The position numbers and the translations under genes are program-made. A stretch of DNA of 64,000 nucleotides from Labia minor (Eukaryota; Arthropoda; Insecta; Dermaptera; Spongiphoridae). The notes under the pieces are model-generated. The model was not told the origin of the DNA, searched no databases, and saw only the letters and a list, made by a program, of their open reading frames with translations. Where the stretch lies: assembly GCA_963082975.1 (NCBI GenBank), contig OY720344.1:79658053-79722052 (forward strand). The letters are read 5' to 3'. Of this stretch, positions 33,947 to 47,600 are shown piece by piece. How positions within the stretch are numbered: the first letter of the stretch is position 1; each line of letters starts with the position of its first letter.

Positions 33947-36900
33947 GTAAGTTCTTTGATTTTTTTCCAAAGATGCAAAGTCCTTTTAAAGTCACTCTGT
34001 ATATTCTCTCTCTCTCTCTCTTAAAATCAAAATAATAAACAATCCCTTAATAATTGGATAATTATTAATTATATAGAATTCGAGATTATTTATATATAAT
34101 TTACTGAGATGACTGATCTTTTTCAAAATAATCATCCTAAAGGGATGTATTTGGTGGCCACATAAATTGATTTAAAAATTTCACTTGGTTAGTTTGCTAT
34201 TATTATTATTATTATTATTACATTTTGATTTGGATTCATATTAGGATAAAGTAAAATTAGAAAGATATAAATGAAGATGTTAACTAAAATATTATATTCT
34301 ATAAAAAAAAAGTAAAAGAAATAAAAACTTTCTTAATATTAAAAAAAATAAATAAAAGTATTGGAATTAAAAAAACAACGTTAAAGTTAGAAAAAAAAGA
34401 AAAACAAGTTATAATAAATATATATATAATAAATCAGAATGTGTTTCACAAACGAATATTTGCTTTGGGCTGATTTTTAAACACACTATCATCTAGAAAA
34501 AAACGATAAAATTCAAATATTTTATTGAACAAATAATAAATTTTATCTGTCGTTTAGATATTTTATATAAAATGAGTGAACTTGAAAATATAACTGAACA
34601 TTTTAAACTATATTTAAAATTTTTTGTTTATTGTTTTTATTCACAACCAAATAGAATCAGTTTCAGTTACAATTAAATATATTATATTAAATATTTATTA
34701 AAATTATATTCAAATGAATATTGTTTTATTAAAAATTATATTTTTTGACGTCCAGAACATTTTACTTGGGTTATTTATAAATACTATACAAGAAAATAAT
34801 TCTTAAAACAATATATTTCTTTACTTGTAAAGGATAAAATAATATTAATATTAATAATAATATTAATAATAATATAATAATAAATAAATATATATATTTT
34901 TTTTAATATATTTTTTATTTTCAGTTTTAAGTTTTATAATTTTATTTTATATTTATAGCATATTAAGTTAATTTAAATATGTAGTTTTTTATTTTTTAAT
35001 CTACACATATATACTCTAATAAATTATCACACGCAAATTATTATATCAATGGCATATAATCAAAACAAAAATTCCTAAAAATTGAAATATTCAATTTTCA
35101 GTACCAATAAATTAATATTAAATAAAAAAATGTTATAAGTAATTTTAGTTTAATTTAATAATCATTCATTGATTTATAAAGTAAAAAATTAACTTATATA
35201 AATTATTAATAAAATATGCATATATATAATATTAAATTTGTAATTTATATTATTTTTAAAATCAAAGAAGATATAATAAATAAATTATAATTCTTTGTTT
35301 TTAATTATTATAAAATTTGAAACGAGAATAAAAAAAGAAAGCTTTAACTCATTAATGGTATACTTGTTTTTAATGTCCGTACAAAAAAGAACATTTAGAA
35401 TACATATACGTATATATCTATATATAAATATACGAATTCAAAGTATACAAAAATCTATGTTCAATGTTTCATCTAAGAGCTTTCAATTCTTTAAATTGTG
35501 TATATATATTATTACATAATAAATAAGATATTAATATATTTATGTTATATGTCTAGGCAATGTGTATGAAAAAAAATTGAAAATTCATCTAGGCTTTCTT
35601 TTACGAATGATTATAAAAATCGAAATTAGTTTTGTAAATACAAAAAAAAAAATAAATACATAATCATATGTACTTTATAAGAAATTGTACTATTTGTTCG
35701 TTTTTAGAGTGTTGTATTTAAATAAAATAAAAAAAAAATATAAATTTAAGTCAAAAAAATATATATCGTTAGGAAAATATATATACTTATACTAGTATAT
35801 TTAAATAGATATATTTATATATACAAGTATATATATAATATATTATTTATCGGTATAAAGCTTTAAAATATATAAATATATATTTATATATAAATTAAAA
35901 AGCGTTTTTTTTAAAATAGTTGATGTCTATTAAAAAAAACTTGACAAGAAAATGATTTAAATGAGCTTCAGGGAAATATCAAAATAAAATGTATATATAG
36001 AAAAAATTGTCGTTTAATATTATGATATTTATTATTAATGAAAATCAAATTGATGTTTAGTGTAATAATAATATATACCATATATTTTTTAATTTAATTC
36101 ATTAGTGGTTGAAGTCATAAACGTATCCAATTTTGACAATTTATTCCCATTCATCTGGAAATTATCTATTTTATAAATCAAATAAAAAAACTATTTTTAT
36201 ATTATATTAAGAAAAAATAAAAAAAACAAAATGGGAATAATAATTTAAAAAAAAATAGTTTTCGATTCCTGTTTCATATTTCAATAATTTAATTAGTGAA
36301 TATTTATTTAAAAAAAATATCTTTTATTTTTCAATGAATATTTTTTTGGAATTATTTTTCTATTTCATTTTATTATATTTTACAAAAAAATAACCAAACA
36401 AAAGATCAATTTCAATAACAATTAATTCAACTTTATACATAATAAATAAATTATTATTATTTTTAATCAAATTTATTTGTTAGAATTCTCAATTAGTTCA
36501 AAATTTTAATTGTTTTTATATTATCTTAAAAACCGATTTTTGTGTCATGAATGGACCTAAGTTACAATACAATTACAAAAGAGTTTAAATTAAAAAAAAA
36601 ACAAAACAACAAACAACTTATATTTATTATTTATTAATAGAATTATTAATATTTTCTTTTTAAAAAATATAAAAATAATAAATAAATATAACACATTTGG
36701 ATTTGATAAAGACTTCAATTCTCTATTGAAAAATAATTTGTGTCTAGTGATATATCATTAATATTTTTTGGAATTCACAATCAATATGTGAAATCAAAAA
36801 TCAACTTCTCTACCTCATGAAATAACGATGTAACTAATCAATATTGAAAATATTGAAATTGAAAAGAAAACAAGAATTAAATGACGTATAAAAAAGCCTA

Positions 36901-37184
36901 AACATTATTATTATCCGAATTGATGAAATTTTCAATTTTTTTTCAATTGTTTGTTTCATTGTTTTTTATTAATTATTGTGTATTATTGTTGTTGTATCAA
37001 TTGTAAGTTTATATTCTTCATGAAAAAGGGATGAGTTCAATCCACTTCCTCTTTTCTAGTTTTCTCTTTCTACTCATTGTCATCAGTTTTAATATTTATA
37101 TGCTAAAATCTTCTTCCTCTTTCTCATATATACATCTATGTATATTATGTATATTTATAACATTTTCCCTATTAATCTTTGTAG
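33947..37184. other. AT desert with CT microsatellite
   Basis: A (CT)n at about 34005-34021 and (ATT)n near 34198-34220. Otherwise featureless. Confidence 0.45.
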
Positions 37185-37249
37185 TTATATCGACAAAGTT
37201 AACTAACGGAAGAGTCGAGCGGATTCAGGATCTATTCAAACATGTGTGA
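37185..37249 (+). CDS. Candidate terminal exon of an unidentified gene
   Basis: A strong acceptor (CATTTTCCCTATTAATCTTTGTAG, ending 37184) precedes a frame that, with two leading bases, reads ISTKLTNGRVERIQDLFKHV and stops at TGA (37247-37249). The residue composition (Gly, Arg, Val, Glu, Gln, Asp, His) is unlike chance translation of this AT-rich DNA, while the sequence before the acceptor translates to low-complexity Phe/Ile/Leu. I do not recognise the protein. A chance cryptic exon is possible. Confidence 0.3.
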
Positions 37250-37623
37250 TTTGATTCTCAATTTTCCATTAACGATCTTATTAATATTCATATTTAATTT
37301 TGAATTTCAAAGAAATTAAGTAAATTCTTTTATTATTAATAACTATTATTATTATAAATAAAAATATAGTTTACTTTCGTGTTGAATAGTAGGCTATTAT
37401 AAAAATGGTGTTTTATTATCAATCTATCATATTAATAATTATCAAATAATACCACCATCCCCTTTATTCCCAAAGAAATAAATATTTCAACAGGAATCAC
37501 TGCCATTTTAGGTTGGATGAATTTAGATTTAGTCACCCAATATAATGAAATCGAGAATGATCCGATTAGGATTATGTTGTATTCCAACAGATCATGATGA
37601 CTAAACTTTCCACTTTAATCTAA

Positions 37624-37795
37624 AGCAGAGTTTCTCATTTTTAAAGTTGGTATCACAGAAGCTTACTTCAAAAAATTCAGGTACCACTAAAATGATTTCG
37701 TTACTAAAAGTAACAGTACTTTAGGTATCACCGTTAGGGTATAAGGTACCACGGGTGATACATGTTTGTAGGTTTGAGAACTTTACGACTACAGA
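37624..37795. mobile_element. hAT-like MITE remnant
   Basis: It starts CAGAGTTTCTCATTTTTAA and ends near GTTTGAGAACTTTA, which are roughly inverted. GGTA(T)CAC and GGTACCAC motifs repeat inside in both orientations. The target duplication is not clear. Confidence 0.45.
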
Positions 37796-37885
37796 ATGTC
37801 GGATTGAACAACTCTACCTCACCTAGAATCCCGCGATTTTCAAATGTATTGTAGTTATTTGAACTCTTAAACAAAGCTATAAGCC

Positions 37886-38095
37886 AGTGTTTTCCAAACT
37901 TTTTTGACCGAGACCCGGTTCGAAGTCTTAAAATTTGTCGCGACCCACTTCATTAAAAAAAACATTTATTTAGAACACAAATTTTATTTTTCAATAAAAA
38001 TCAAGTTTCTAACGATGTAAAAAAATAATAAGAATTTCTAAATTTTCGCGTCCCGGTAAAATTTTTCTGCGACCTGGTAACTGGGTTTTCAAATT
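37886..38095. mobile_element. hAT-like MITE, CAGTGTTTTCCAAAC end
   Basis: The left end CAGTGTTTTCCAAACTTTTT followed by GAGACCCGG and GCGACCCACTT is a pattern common in hAT non-autonomous repeats. The right side has GCGTCCCGG and GCGACCTGGTAACTGGG but no clean terminal CACTG, so the right boundary is approximate. Confidence 0.5.
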
Positions 38096-38754
38096 AAGCG
38101 AAAGATTTTTTTTATTGGAAAATTAAATTTCAATTTGTTAATCTACTCAGCTAATCATACTATTTTTAATTCAATTATAAGGTTATTTTTAGTTTAAAAT
38201 TTTCAAGAGAATATTATTTGCATTTTATATTTATTTATAAATTAATTATTAATTCTAAAAATGGTAAACAATTTTTTTTTCTTTAAAGATATTTTTAGAA
38301 ATCATTTTTTGAAAATTAAGAAATTTATAGAAATATAAAAATTATATAAATTATAGGATTATTGTTAATTCATTTGTTTGTTCAGTTTTTTGAAAATGGA
38401 TAAACAATTTTAATGATGCCTATTATGAAAAACAAATATTAATAAAATTCATTAGTCGAGATCTCTCTTTCACAACTTTTTAATATCTGTTTTTATTTTG
38501 TTTCCATACCAAAAAATTTCATAATAGGACATAATATTATTATTTTACATTAAACATTTAACACTTACTATTAGTTTAATAACTTTTAAACCATTTAAAA
38601 TGAAATTCAAATCATAGAATGACATAACGTAAAATAAAAATAAATTAGCTTTTTACTATTATATTTATTTTTAATATATAAATATAAAATTCGATTAAAA
38701 TTTATTTGATTAAATTGACTTAAAAAAAATTAATTTTATAAATATAATTAACTT

Positions 38755-38840
38755 TTTTTCTCAGTGGTTAAATACTGAACTACAGAACTTGAGTTGAGCG
38801 TGAAGGTTCAAACCTCAGCAAGTTTACAAAAATTTTAAAT
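38755..38840 (+). repeat. tRNA-like segment, probably SINE head
   Basis: The A-box-like CAGTGGTTAAATACTG and the B box GGTTCAAACC are spaced about 40 bp apart. The arms pair poorly, so it is not a functional tRNA gene. It may be a tRNA-derived SINE on the + strand. Confidence 0.35.
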
Positions 38841-40188
38841 ATTTAATTTAGTATGGAAACGACATAAATAAATATGTAAACTGGTTAATACAAGCTTAGA
38901 TTCCTAAAGCCAATTAACAAAAAAAAGGTATATTATACTATCCATCATTGGTAAATACATATTTCAATAGTATATATTTTAATAGTATATAATAATAAAA
39001 GAATGAAATAATAAATAAATGCATCTAATCTGTAAATTTATTTTTTTCTAAACGATTCAATTGATTAAATGATTTCTATTCGTTTTCAATCATAGGTCCC
39101 TCAAATGAAGAATTAAATTGGCCATTCTTTGAAAAAACTATAAATTGATTATATTTATAGCATTAATTAATTATTTCAGTGGAAATAAAATATTCTCTCT
39201 ATTTATTTATATAATCTAACTTTACTAAATTATATAGAATTTCTATAAACGATAAAGAATATTTAATAATTAAAAAAAAAATATTACAAACAAAACAATT
39301 TTAAGAAACATAAAAATGTCATTTATTATTTTTAAACATAATCTAAAAAAAATTATACTATTTTATTTTATTTTCTACCATCATCCTTGAAAATAGATTC
39401 TGAATTTGTGAATTAAGTAATCTCTTAAGAAGGCTATTATCATAACTAATCTTTTAATTAAATCCTTTAGGATTTAATTCTAAAAGCATCCACCAGCAGT
39501 ATATGAATATTATCAGAACTGAATTTAATCCCATTCAATTTATACTTTCTCTCATTTCTCTTCCCAACCATAAAAAAAAAATAAAAAAAAAATTAATTAA
39601 ATCAGTAAATATATTCGATTTCATAATATCTTTATTGTTTTATTCTAAATGAAAAATGTTTGTATATACTTAATGTGAAGAATTGAATGCTATTGTTTTA
39701 TATATATATATCTTCTCTATATATATTGGTATCATCAAAACAAAAATATCTTCAATATCATTTTCATTTAACTAGTATTAAAGTAATCAAGTTATATGAA
39801 TAAACAACCAAAAATAATATATTTCTAATGATTTTAATTTATGAAATGAATACATACAATGAATAAGATTTACCACGCCTATAGATTAGACAACCAATTA
39901 TTTTGTCTGGTAATTTAGATTGTAATAAATCTGAAGGAAGTTAAAATAAAATGTTTGAATGTATGTACGAGTATGTATTAAGAGTAAGCTCTAAACATAT
40001 ATATTTTAATAATATCAACATTTTCAATTTTATCTTAAATTTCTAATCATTCATGTCAAAAAAGAAATCATATTATATGGCTTGACATGATCAAAAGTCA
40101 ATTTTCTCTTATTTGATAGACTATTACGTATATACGACTATATGCATTGTATAATAATATCTATGTTTTCATTGTATAAGTATATCCC

Positions 40189-40238
40189 GTTCTCTCTCTC
40201 TCTCTCTCTATCTCACACACATACACACACACACATTC
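40189..40238. repeat. CT and AC microsatellites
   Basis: (CT)n followed by (CA)n, about 50 bp, just upstream of the long hairpin at 40289. Confidence 0.9.
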
Positions 40239-40288
40239 TGTTTACCATATATTAAAAAAAACTCCTAACCTACATCCAAAGAGAAAGG

Positions 40289-40452
40289 AGTTTCAAAGCA
40301 CCAGGGTACAGCACTATGCATTTAAGCAACTTAGAGCTGGTAAGCACGTGCTGCACTCTGGCTGTCTAAGTCTAAGTCTATTACACAGGACTGGTTTGAT
40401 AGATGCTGTGGAAATGCATAGTGCTGGTACCTAATGATTACTACTTGAAACT
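40289..40452 (+). ncRNA. Candidate structured RNA / pri-miRNA-like hairpin
   Basis: An outer stem AGTTTCAA/TTGAAACT (40289-40296 with 40445-40452) encloses an internal loop. Inside it is a 19-bp stem with a single bulged G: GGTAC with GTACC (40305-40309/40427-40431) and AGCACTATGCATTT with AAATGCATAGTGCT (40310-40323/40412-40425). The 88-nt terminal part contains a smaller stem CTTAGA/TCTAAG and a palindrome AGCACGTGCT. The 3' arm around 40411-40433 shares AAATGCA and CTGGTAC with the arthropod miR-277 mature sequence but differs between them. It is therefore not a clear orthologue. The loop is long for an animal microRNA. A decayed inverted repeat is the alternative. Confidence 0.4.
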
Positions 40453-41798
40453 GTTTTCTATAAGGCTTAGGGTTATTTTGAATATATTTATTTTTAGTTG
40501 TTTTTAGAAAGAACATTCAATCTAATTTTTCTCTTCCAATTAAAATTAAAATGATTGTTTAAATGTTCAATGAAATTGATTCAAGGATTTGTATAAGTTA
40601 CTCTCTTAAAATGTAAAATATGTTTCTTTCTAAAGAAAATATATTAGATTGATTATTTCTGATATATAAGATATTGTAAACAAAATTAATAATCTTAAAA
40701 TATTATATTATTTGAACTAAATATTACGAATGTAAATTTCTGAGTGGCAAACTCATATAAAATGAATAATCTTTTATTCAAATTAATTAAAAATCAATGA
40801 TATAATAAAATGATTTTTATATAAATAATTTTTTATGCTTATTTTATAATATTTGTTCTTTATTTATTTGTTCAATTTACAAAAACAATTATAATTAATT
40901 AAATTATATCAGTTTTGTTATACTTTCTATATTTGATATTCCTTGATTTTTTTTTTATGAATTTTGATTGTACTCTCTATACCACTCTGAAACTCACACT
41001 TAAATATTTAATGACTATTAAATATTATATAATTTTAACAAAAGATACATCAATATTTAATATAATATTCAATTTTTATTTATTTTTATCATCTTTCTTT
41101 GATGTTAAGTAGTGATGTAATTGGGGAATGCATTAAAGAATGATAGAATTGATCATCGCTTTGATCTAGAACTTTTTATGATTTCTTAAACTATGTACCA
41201 TATAAACATAAATATTTACTTATATTAGGTATCTCTTGTTCATTTTATATTTTAAATTATTTACTTGTTATTTTTATAATTATGGGGCATCTTCATCAAT
41301 CTTTTTGTGTGTCAACCTATAAAATTTTTCTTTTCTTAAACTATTTGGTATTTCTTTAAAGTTCTCCAAACTCATTCCCTGGACATTCAGTTTGGTCGGA
41401 GTGAAATTGTTTATGAAGTCTTATAATTTTGGTCTTGGATTGAGAATTTTTAATTATTAATTAAAATATTATTAACTTAAGCTTTCTTTTTTATTATAAT
41501 AAATGTTTATCACACTGTGCCCCAACGAGTCAGCTCAATTCTCTTTGATGGGGTTTCTTGATTAAAAATAGAATTAATGATTGATAAAAATGATGAATGA
41601 TTATTTCATGGCACAAATGGCCTTTGATGCTGAAGTGCATTAAATAGTGTTAAGTCATATAACTAGATAACGATTTGGACCAAATTTTTATATATCATTT
41701 AATAATGAAAAGATCGGAATTCATATAATCATTAAAGTAAACCTTTTATTGATCATCTAACTCCATACATTTCTTTGAATAAATTCTTTATTTTTTCT

Positions 41799-41858
<60 letters not shown>

Positions 41859-42139
41859 ATTGAATTTTATATATTTGTTCCTTTTTGTAAAAAAAATATT
41901 AGGTACATAGTCTCACTTATAGAGGTTTCTGTGATTCATTTCTCACATCATTTTTCACAATTCTTTCATTTGTTTGTATTTCATACTAAGTATATAATAT
42001 AAAATTATAAAATATATATTTAATATAAAAAACATTATTTAAAACCTTCTGTGTCTTTCCCTTTGAATTTATCTCCCCCCTGTTATTTTTCAAAACGAAA
42101 TTAGGGGGAAAAGTAGTAAGGCCTAAATAAATAAAAAAT

Positions 42140-42172
<33 letters not shown>

Positions 42173-43030
42173 AAAAGTAATAATTAATAAATATATATAC
42201 ATATACATATATAAATAAATATATCTATATATATATATATATAGTTTTATAGTTTAAAATATGTTCCTTGGATCTACTTTACATATATTATATATATATG
42301 TCTATATACATATATATATATATATTATAATTAATAAGGTTGTTCTAAATTATACTCTATTATTAATTTAAAATATATTTTCTATTTTTCTTAATAACAC
42401 ATAAATTTAGCAAAACATTTTATTTTATATTTTATTTTGTCCTAATTATTATAATTATAACTGTAATTTATTTAAAACATTGAAATAAAATATATTTAGA
42501 TTAGTGGTTTAAAAAAAATGTCGAAATAAGAACAAAAGCATCTTAAACATAAAGGTTTTATATCATTTTAATTAAAATAATTTTTTTATCCATATATATT
42601 AAGATTATTTAGTGAATGTATGTCTATTTATTATTATTTTTTATTGAAACTATTATTCGGAAATTTATTTTATTGAAAATTTGAATAAATTTAAGATTGA
42701 GATGATAAAGAAAATATGATTGTTATATATAAAAAAAAGTACGGATGAGAGGTCCCTTGAAAGCTCTCAATGTCACTAATGAGATTATTTGAAGTTGGTT
42801 TTGAATTGGATTTAATATGATAAGGCCCGCATTTGCAAATGTTATTATGAATAACCCTTTACTAAAAGGAAATGAAGATAATTAGATAAATCTGAAAATT
42901 AAATATAAAAATAAGAAATAATCAAAGAATATCTCAGTCTTTTTTTAATAACAATACGTTTATATATTGCTCAGATAGGAAATAATCTAATTATTTTAAT
43001 ACACATATAATATAAAAAAATATTTGTATT
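40453..43030. other. AT desert with long TA repeats
   Basis: No gene seen. (TA)n at 41802-41854 and several TA-rich tracts between 42140 and 42330. Confidence 0.5.
41802..41854. repeat. TA microsatellite, about 26 units
   Basis: An uninterrupted alternating TA tract. Translated, it gives a meaningless Ile-Tyr repeat. Confidence 0.95.
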
Positions 43031-43185
43031 TTATATTGTTGCCATTTGACATCTACTTACGCCTATTTCAGTCAGCCTTATTTATTTTAAATTAATTATT
43101 AAATCTTAGATCTTATTGAATTTGACGAGGATTGAATCCTCGACCTCGAGTTAGGCCGACCAATTATAACCATTATTATTAAACA
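43031..43185 (-). repeat. tRNA-derived SINE remnant
   Basis: On the - strand there is a perfect T-arm-like hairpin CGAGG-ATTCAAT-CCTCG (about 43125-43142) with a B-box match GATTCAATCC, preceded by GGCCTAACTCGAGG. The 3' body (…AAATAAGGCTGACTGAAATAGG…) matches the copy at 29511-29640. The 5' arms of a tRNA do not pair, so this is not a tRNA gene. Confidence 0.5.
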
Positions 43186-44246
43186 TTGATAAATTCTTAG
43201 AAATTTTTTAATTTAATTTTCAAATAATTTAAAACAAACGAATAATATATAAAAAAAAATCATCTTAATAATTTTTTTTTTAAATATATTTTTTAATAAA
43301 AATTCTCTTGAGAGGAATTTAAATAATTTGTTTCATTGATATAAAGATAACGATATTTTCCCATCATAATATGATATCAACCATTTATTTTAAAACGACT
43401 TCTGATAAGTTTTCGTTTTCTCATTCGTTTTTTTTTTATATATTCTTTGATCATCTTATCATGAGAAGAAAGAGAGAAACTTCATTCTATTAATGAAATC
43501 GAAATAATAATAATAAAACTTTTCAAATGCTTAACAATATTTTCAAATAATGCTGCCATCTTTTTAATGTTTTTTTTATTGGTTTATATTTAACTTTTAA
43601 TTGCCTAAGTTTTAAGATGCTTGGTATACACCTCTAGAACAACCACCTAATAGAATATTTACTCATAAAATTCTTATAAATTTACAAATAGATTTAAATA
43701 AAAAAAAAATTCGATAATAAATTCAAAGATGAAAGAAATATTATTATTGTATAAATATTAAAATAGTGATATAAGATCAAATAAGGCTCTGAAAGATAAA
43801 ATGGATGTGCCTTACTTATTCTGAAAGCCATATTTGATTTTAATTATCATAGAAAATTAATAACAAATAAAAAAAAATAAATAAATAACCTACTTAACTT
43901 ATAAACAATATCATTTCAATTATAAATAAGTTATATAAATTAAAAAATTTAACACTATATATATTAATAAACAATACTAATAATATTAATTATAAAAATC
44001 TTTCCATCTAAATATCATGAAATTTTTTGAACCAAAAATCTAAATTAAATATTTCACATATTTTATTTTGTTTAATTTATTATTTACTTATATTTTTCGA
44101 TTATTTAATTAGATATATTAGGTATTTTTCATAATAAATTAACATATCTCTCTAAATTACTGCCACATAAATTTAATTACTTAATTTCATCATAATTTTC
44201 AAAATATATTTTAAATTTTTAAAATAATTTTTAAAAATACCTTATA
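43186..44246. other. AT desert
   Basis: No supported feature. Confidence 0.5.
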
Positions 44247-44251
44247 TATAT

Positions 44252-44616
44252 ATAATATGATCTATCTATTTGAATGATTTTTATGTGAAATAAAAGACTT
44301 TATTTGAGTTTCAGTCTGAAATCAAAAGATTTTTTTTATTATTATAAATAAGATTACATAATAAAGTTTATTATAATATTACCTGAAATCAAAAGAAACA
44401 ACATTTAAAGCCTTTTATTATATTTTGTTTATTTAAATATTGATTCTTTAAGATTCTTTAGGAATATTATATCACAAAATAAAAACTATTTATATACTAA
44501 AATACATCTGTCAAATATCATAAAATTTTAATTCCTCTTTTTCTATCTAGAGTGCGCGGGGAGTGTTAAGATAATAGAGTGCGCGGGGAGTATTAAAATA
44601 ATAAAGTAATATTACA
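44252..44616 (-). repeat. 3' LTR, 365 bp
   Basis: On the - strand it starts TGTAATATTAC. It contains a tandem duplication of a 27-bp unit with the GC-rich core CTCCCCGCGCACTCT (44549-44575 and 44576-44602 on +), then a TATA-like TATAATAAAAGG, then AATAAA near the far end (CAAATAAAGTC). The GC-rich pair lies in the presumed U3 upstream of the TATA-like site, where enhancers sit. The far end is either ...GATCA or ...ATATTAT. The latter is preferred because both copies share it and the flanking TATAT then matches. Confidence 0.9.
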
Positions 44617-44626
44617 TCTCCCCCCC
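44617..44626 (-). promoter_or_regulatory. Polypurine tract of the Gypsy element
   Basis: AGGGGGGAGA on the - strand, directly abutting the TGTAAT of the 3' LTR. In this class it is the RNase H-resistant primer for plus-strand DNA synthesis. Its exact abutment confirms that LTR edge. Confidence 0.8.
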
Positions 44627-44648
44627 TAATGGAAGAACGTAGTTCGAG

Positions 44649-47600
44649 TTAATCAAGTGTATTTAACACTGGGGTCAGTTTCGTGATATGAAAAAAATTC
44701 GATTCTGCCGTTTTTCGTCCAGTATTTATTTCATAAATTGAATCGGAAATCTTTTTCTGTATTTTAAATGGACCGATTCTTATTTCATCCAATTTTTTTC
44801 TATTTAATCGGTTTCCGTTTTCAATATATACAAGGTCTCCTACATTTAATACATATTCCTTCCTGAGTTCATCAAATCGTTTTTTATTATAATTGTGCGA
44901 TTTTTTTGTATTTTCCAGTGCTATCTGTCTATCTTTCTCTAGATTTGTTTTTCTGTGGTATTTTTTTAACTCTGGAGGTAAAATATTTATATCTTCACCT
45001 TTTAATAAATACTCCGGGGAAAATTTTGTAACTGTGTGCTCTGTTTTATTATACATTTCTGTGCATTTTTGTGCTATAGTCGACCAAGCTGTTCTTATTT
45101 TGTCTTGATTTATTTCGCATCTTATCTTATTGACCAATGTCTGATTTAGTCTTTCGTTGAGACCATTTGAAAAAGGTGAGTCGACCGCTGTGAAAATTAA
45201 TCTCGTATTGTTTTTATTTAAGAATTCTTTAAATTCTTTGGAATTTATTCCCGGGTATTGATCGGCTAAAACTATGTTTATGTTATGATTTTGGGCTACC
45301 ATTTTTATCAATTTCATGAAATCTTCCGAGGTTTGAGTTCTTGATGTTTTAATGAAAGCATATCTCGTGAAGTGGTCCACAAGTAGATGTAAATACTTCT
45401 TTGTTGAACGAGAGCCTCCGAATCCCCCGATTGTATCAATTGAAACGATTTCAAATGGGTACTTTGCTGGACCTAGGTGTGACAACAAGCCGATTCTGTT
45501 CTTTTTTCTTGATTTGTTTTTGTTACATATTTCACACTGATCACAAATGGTTTTAATATTATTAGTTATGTTTTTTGCTGTGTAGAATGGTGTTATCTTA
45601 TTTTGCATCTGTGTTCTTCCTATATGACAATAGGTATTATGTACATTTTTAATTAATTTTTTACTAAAACTTTCTGATAACACAATTTTGTCTTTTTCGA
45701 TCTTTCTTTGATAATAGACACCGTCTTTTAGCTTTAATTTATCTCTTTTCTTTTGTAGAATTTCATTCATACTTTGGTCGTTTTTTATCTCTTCCAAACT
45801 TATTACATTTACAGTTTTTAATGTTTCTTCAACATTATCATTTGATTCTAAAACTGGATTCCTACTTAAACAATCCGCTTCTTGGTTGGTTATTCCTGGG
45901 TTGTATCTTATTTCCATATCATACTGAGACAAGTAATATACCAAGTTTCCCAATTCCTCATCAGTCCTAGATTTTGTTCTTAAGTTTTCCAGAGGTTTGT
46001 GATCGGTATATATTATGAATTTTTTTCCAATGAGCCAGTATTGCCAGAATCTTACCGCTTCTTTTATTGCAAAACCTTCTAAATATATTGGTTTTTTTTT
46101 TCTTTGAGCCTCATTCAATTTCTTTGAGAAATATGCTACCGGTCTCTCATCTCCATTTTTTTCTTGCTGTTTTAATACGGCTCCTATTCCTTGGATGCTT
46201 GCATCTGTGTATATTTTAATTGGCAAATCTGGATCAAAAATTCTTAAAATTGGTTGTGAACATAGTAATGATTTTATTGTATTGAATGATTTTTCACAAT
46301 CATTTGTCCAGATAAATTTTACATTTTTCCTTAATAGGTTATGCAGAGGATCTAAAATGATTGCAATATTTGGTATATACTTATTGTAATAATTTATTTT
46401 ACCTAAGAACTGGCGAACATTTTTTTGTTTCTCTGGAACTGGAAAATTTTTTATAGAAATTAAGTTATCATTTAGTGGTTTAATGGAGTTATTCTCAATT
46501 ATATGACCTAAATATTTCACCGAGTTTGACGCAAAAATGCATTTTGAGAATTTTAATCTAAAACCTTCAGTTAAAATTGCTTCCAATAGTTGCGATAAAT
46601 GCGTTAAATGTTCTTCAAAAGTTCTTGAGAAAACTAGGATATCATCTATATAGTTAACCGAAAATTCTGAAAGTTTGTGTTTTCTTATTATGTTACTCAG
46701 AATTCTCTGAAAAATCGCTGGCGAGGTTTTTAGACCAAAAGGTAAACATGTCCATTGATAATGGCCTTCTTGAGTAACAAAAGCTGTTTTATCTCTATCT
46801 TGTATCCTTAAAGGGATCGACCAAAAAGCCGAATTTATATCTAAGGTTGAATAAAATGTGCAGTTTCTTGTTTTTATCAATAAATCCTCAATAAGTGGAA
46901 ATGGTTGTGATTGTGGTACCACAATTTTATTTAAATCTCGAAAATCTATGCATAATCTAGATTTTCTTCTTTCTTCTTTTTTATATGCTAGAGTCACTGG
47001 AGCAGCAAATGGACTGTATGACTCTTCTATTAAGTTTTTTTTTAATAGTCTTCCTATTTGTTCTTCTATTTCTCTTTTATCTTCGATCGTGCATCTGTAT
47101 GGACGTTTAGAACAATATTCGTCTACCATTAGATCGATATGTGCCTCGTAATCTTTTACAGTTCCAATATCGTATTTGTCTTTAGCAAAGATTGATTTAT
47201 ATGTATCAATTAAATTTTTTATTTCTGATTGTTGGCTAATATTTAGGTGATCTAACTTAATTTCAAAATTACTTGTATTTAGATGTTCATTAAAATTTAT
47301 TTGTTTAATATTGTCTATTAGGACACTTTCTTCTTTCTTCTGTGTGACTCTTGAATCTTCAGAAATGTTTATATGTTTATTATTTTTAAAATTTATATTT
47401 TGTGTGATTTTTAAATTTTCATCTTGATTCAATTTGAATTCCTTTATACAGTCTAGTCCAATCAGAAAATCGTAACTAAAATTTCTATCTTCTACGATGA
47501 ACACATTCATGTATTTCTCAATATCATAAATCTTTATTTTTAATTTTACCATTCCATCTGTTTTCCTCTCACCATTAATTGTCCTCAAGTTAACTAATTT

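Noticed and set aside
40331-40516. 61-codon - frame
   Set aside because: It overlaps the long hairpin; no protein-like features, and the RNA structure is the better explanation.
41775-42002. 75-codon + frame
   Set aside because: Mostly an Ile-Tyr repeat from a TA microsatellite.
43120-43185. tRNA gene on the - strand
   Set aside because: A perfect T arm but no acceptor or anticodon arm; it belongs to a SINE remnant with a second copy at 29511.
44893-45108. Several + frames across 44.8-48.6 kb
   Set aside because: Shadows of the intact gag and pol on the other strand.
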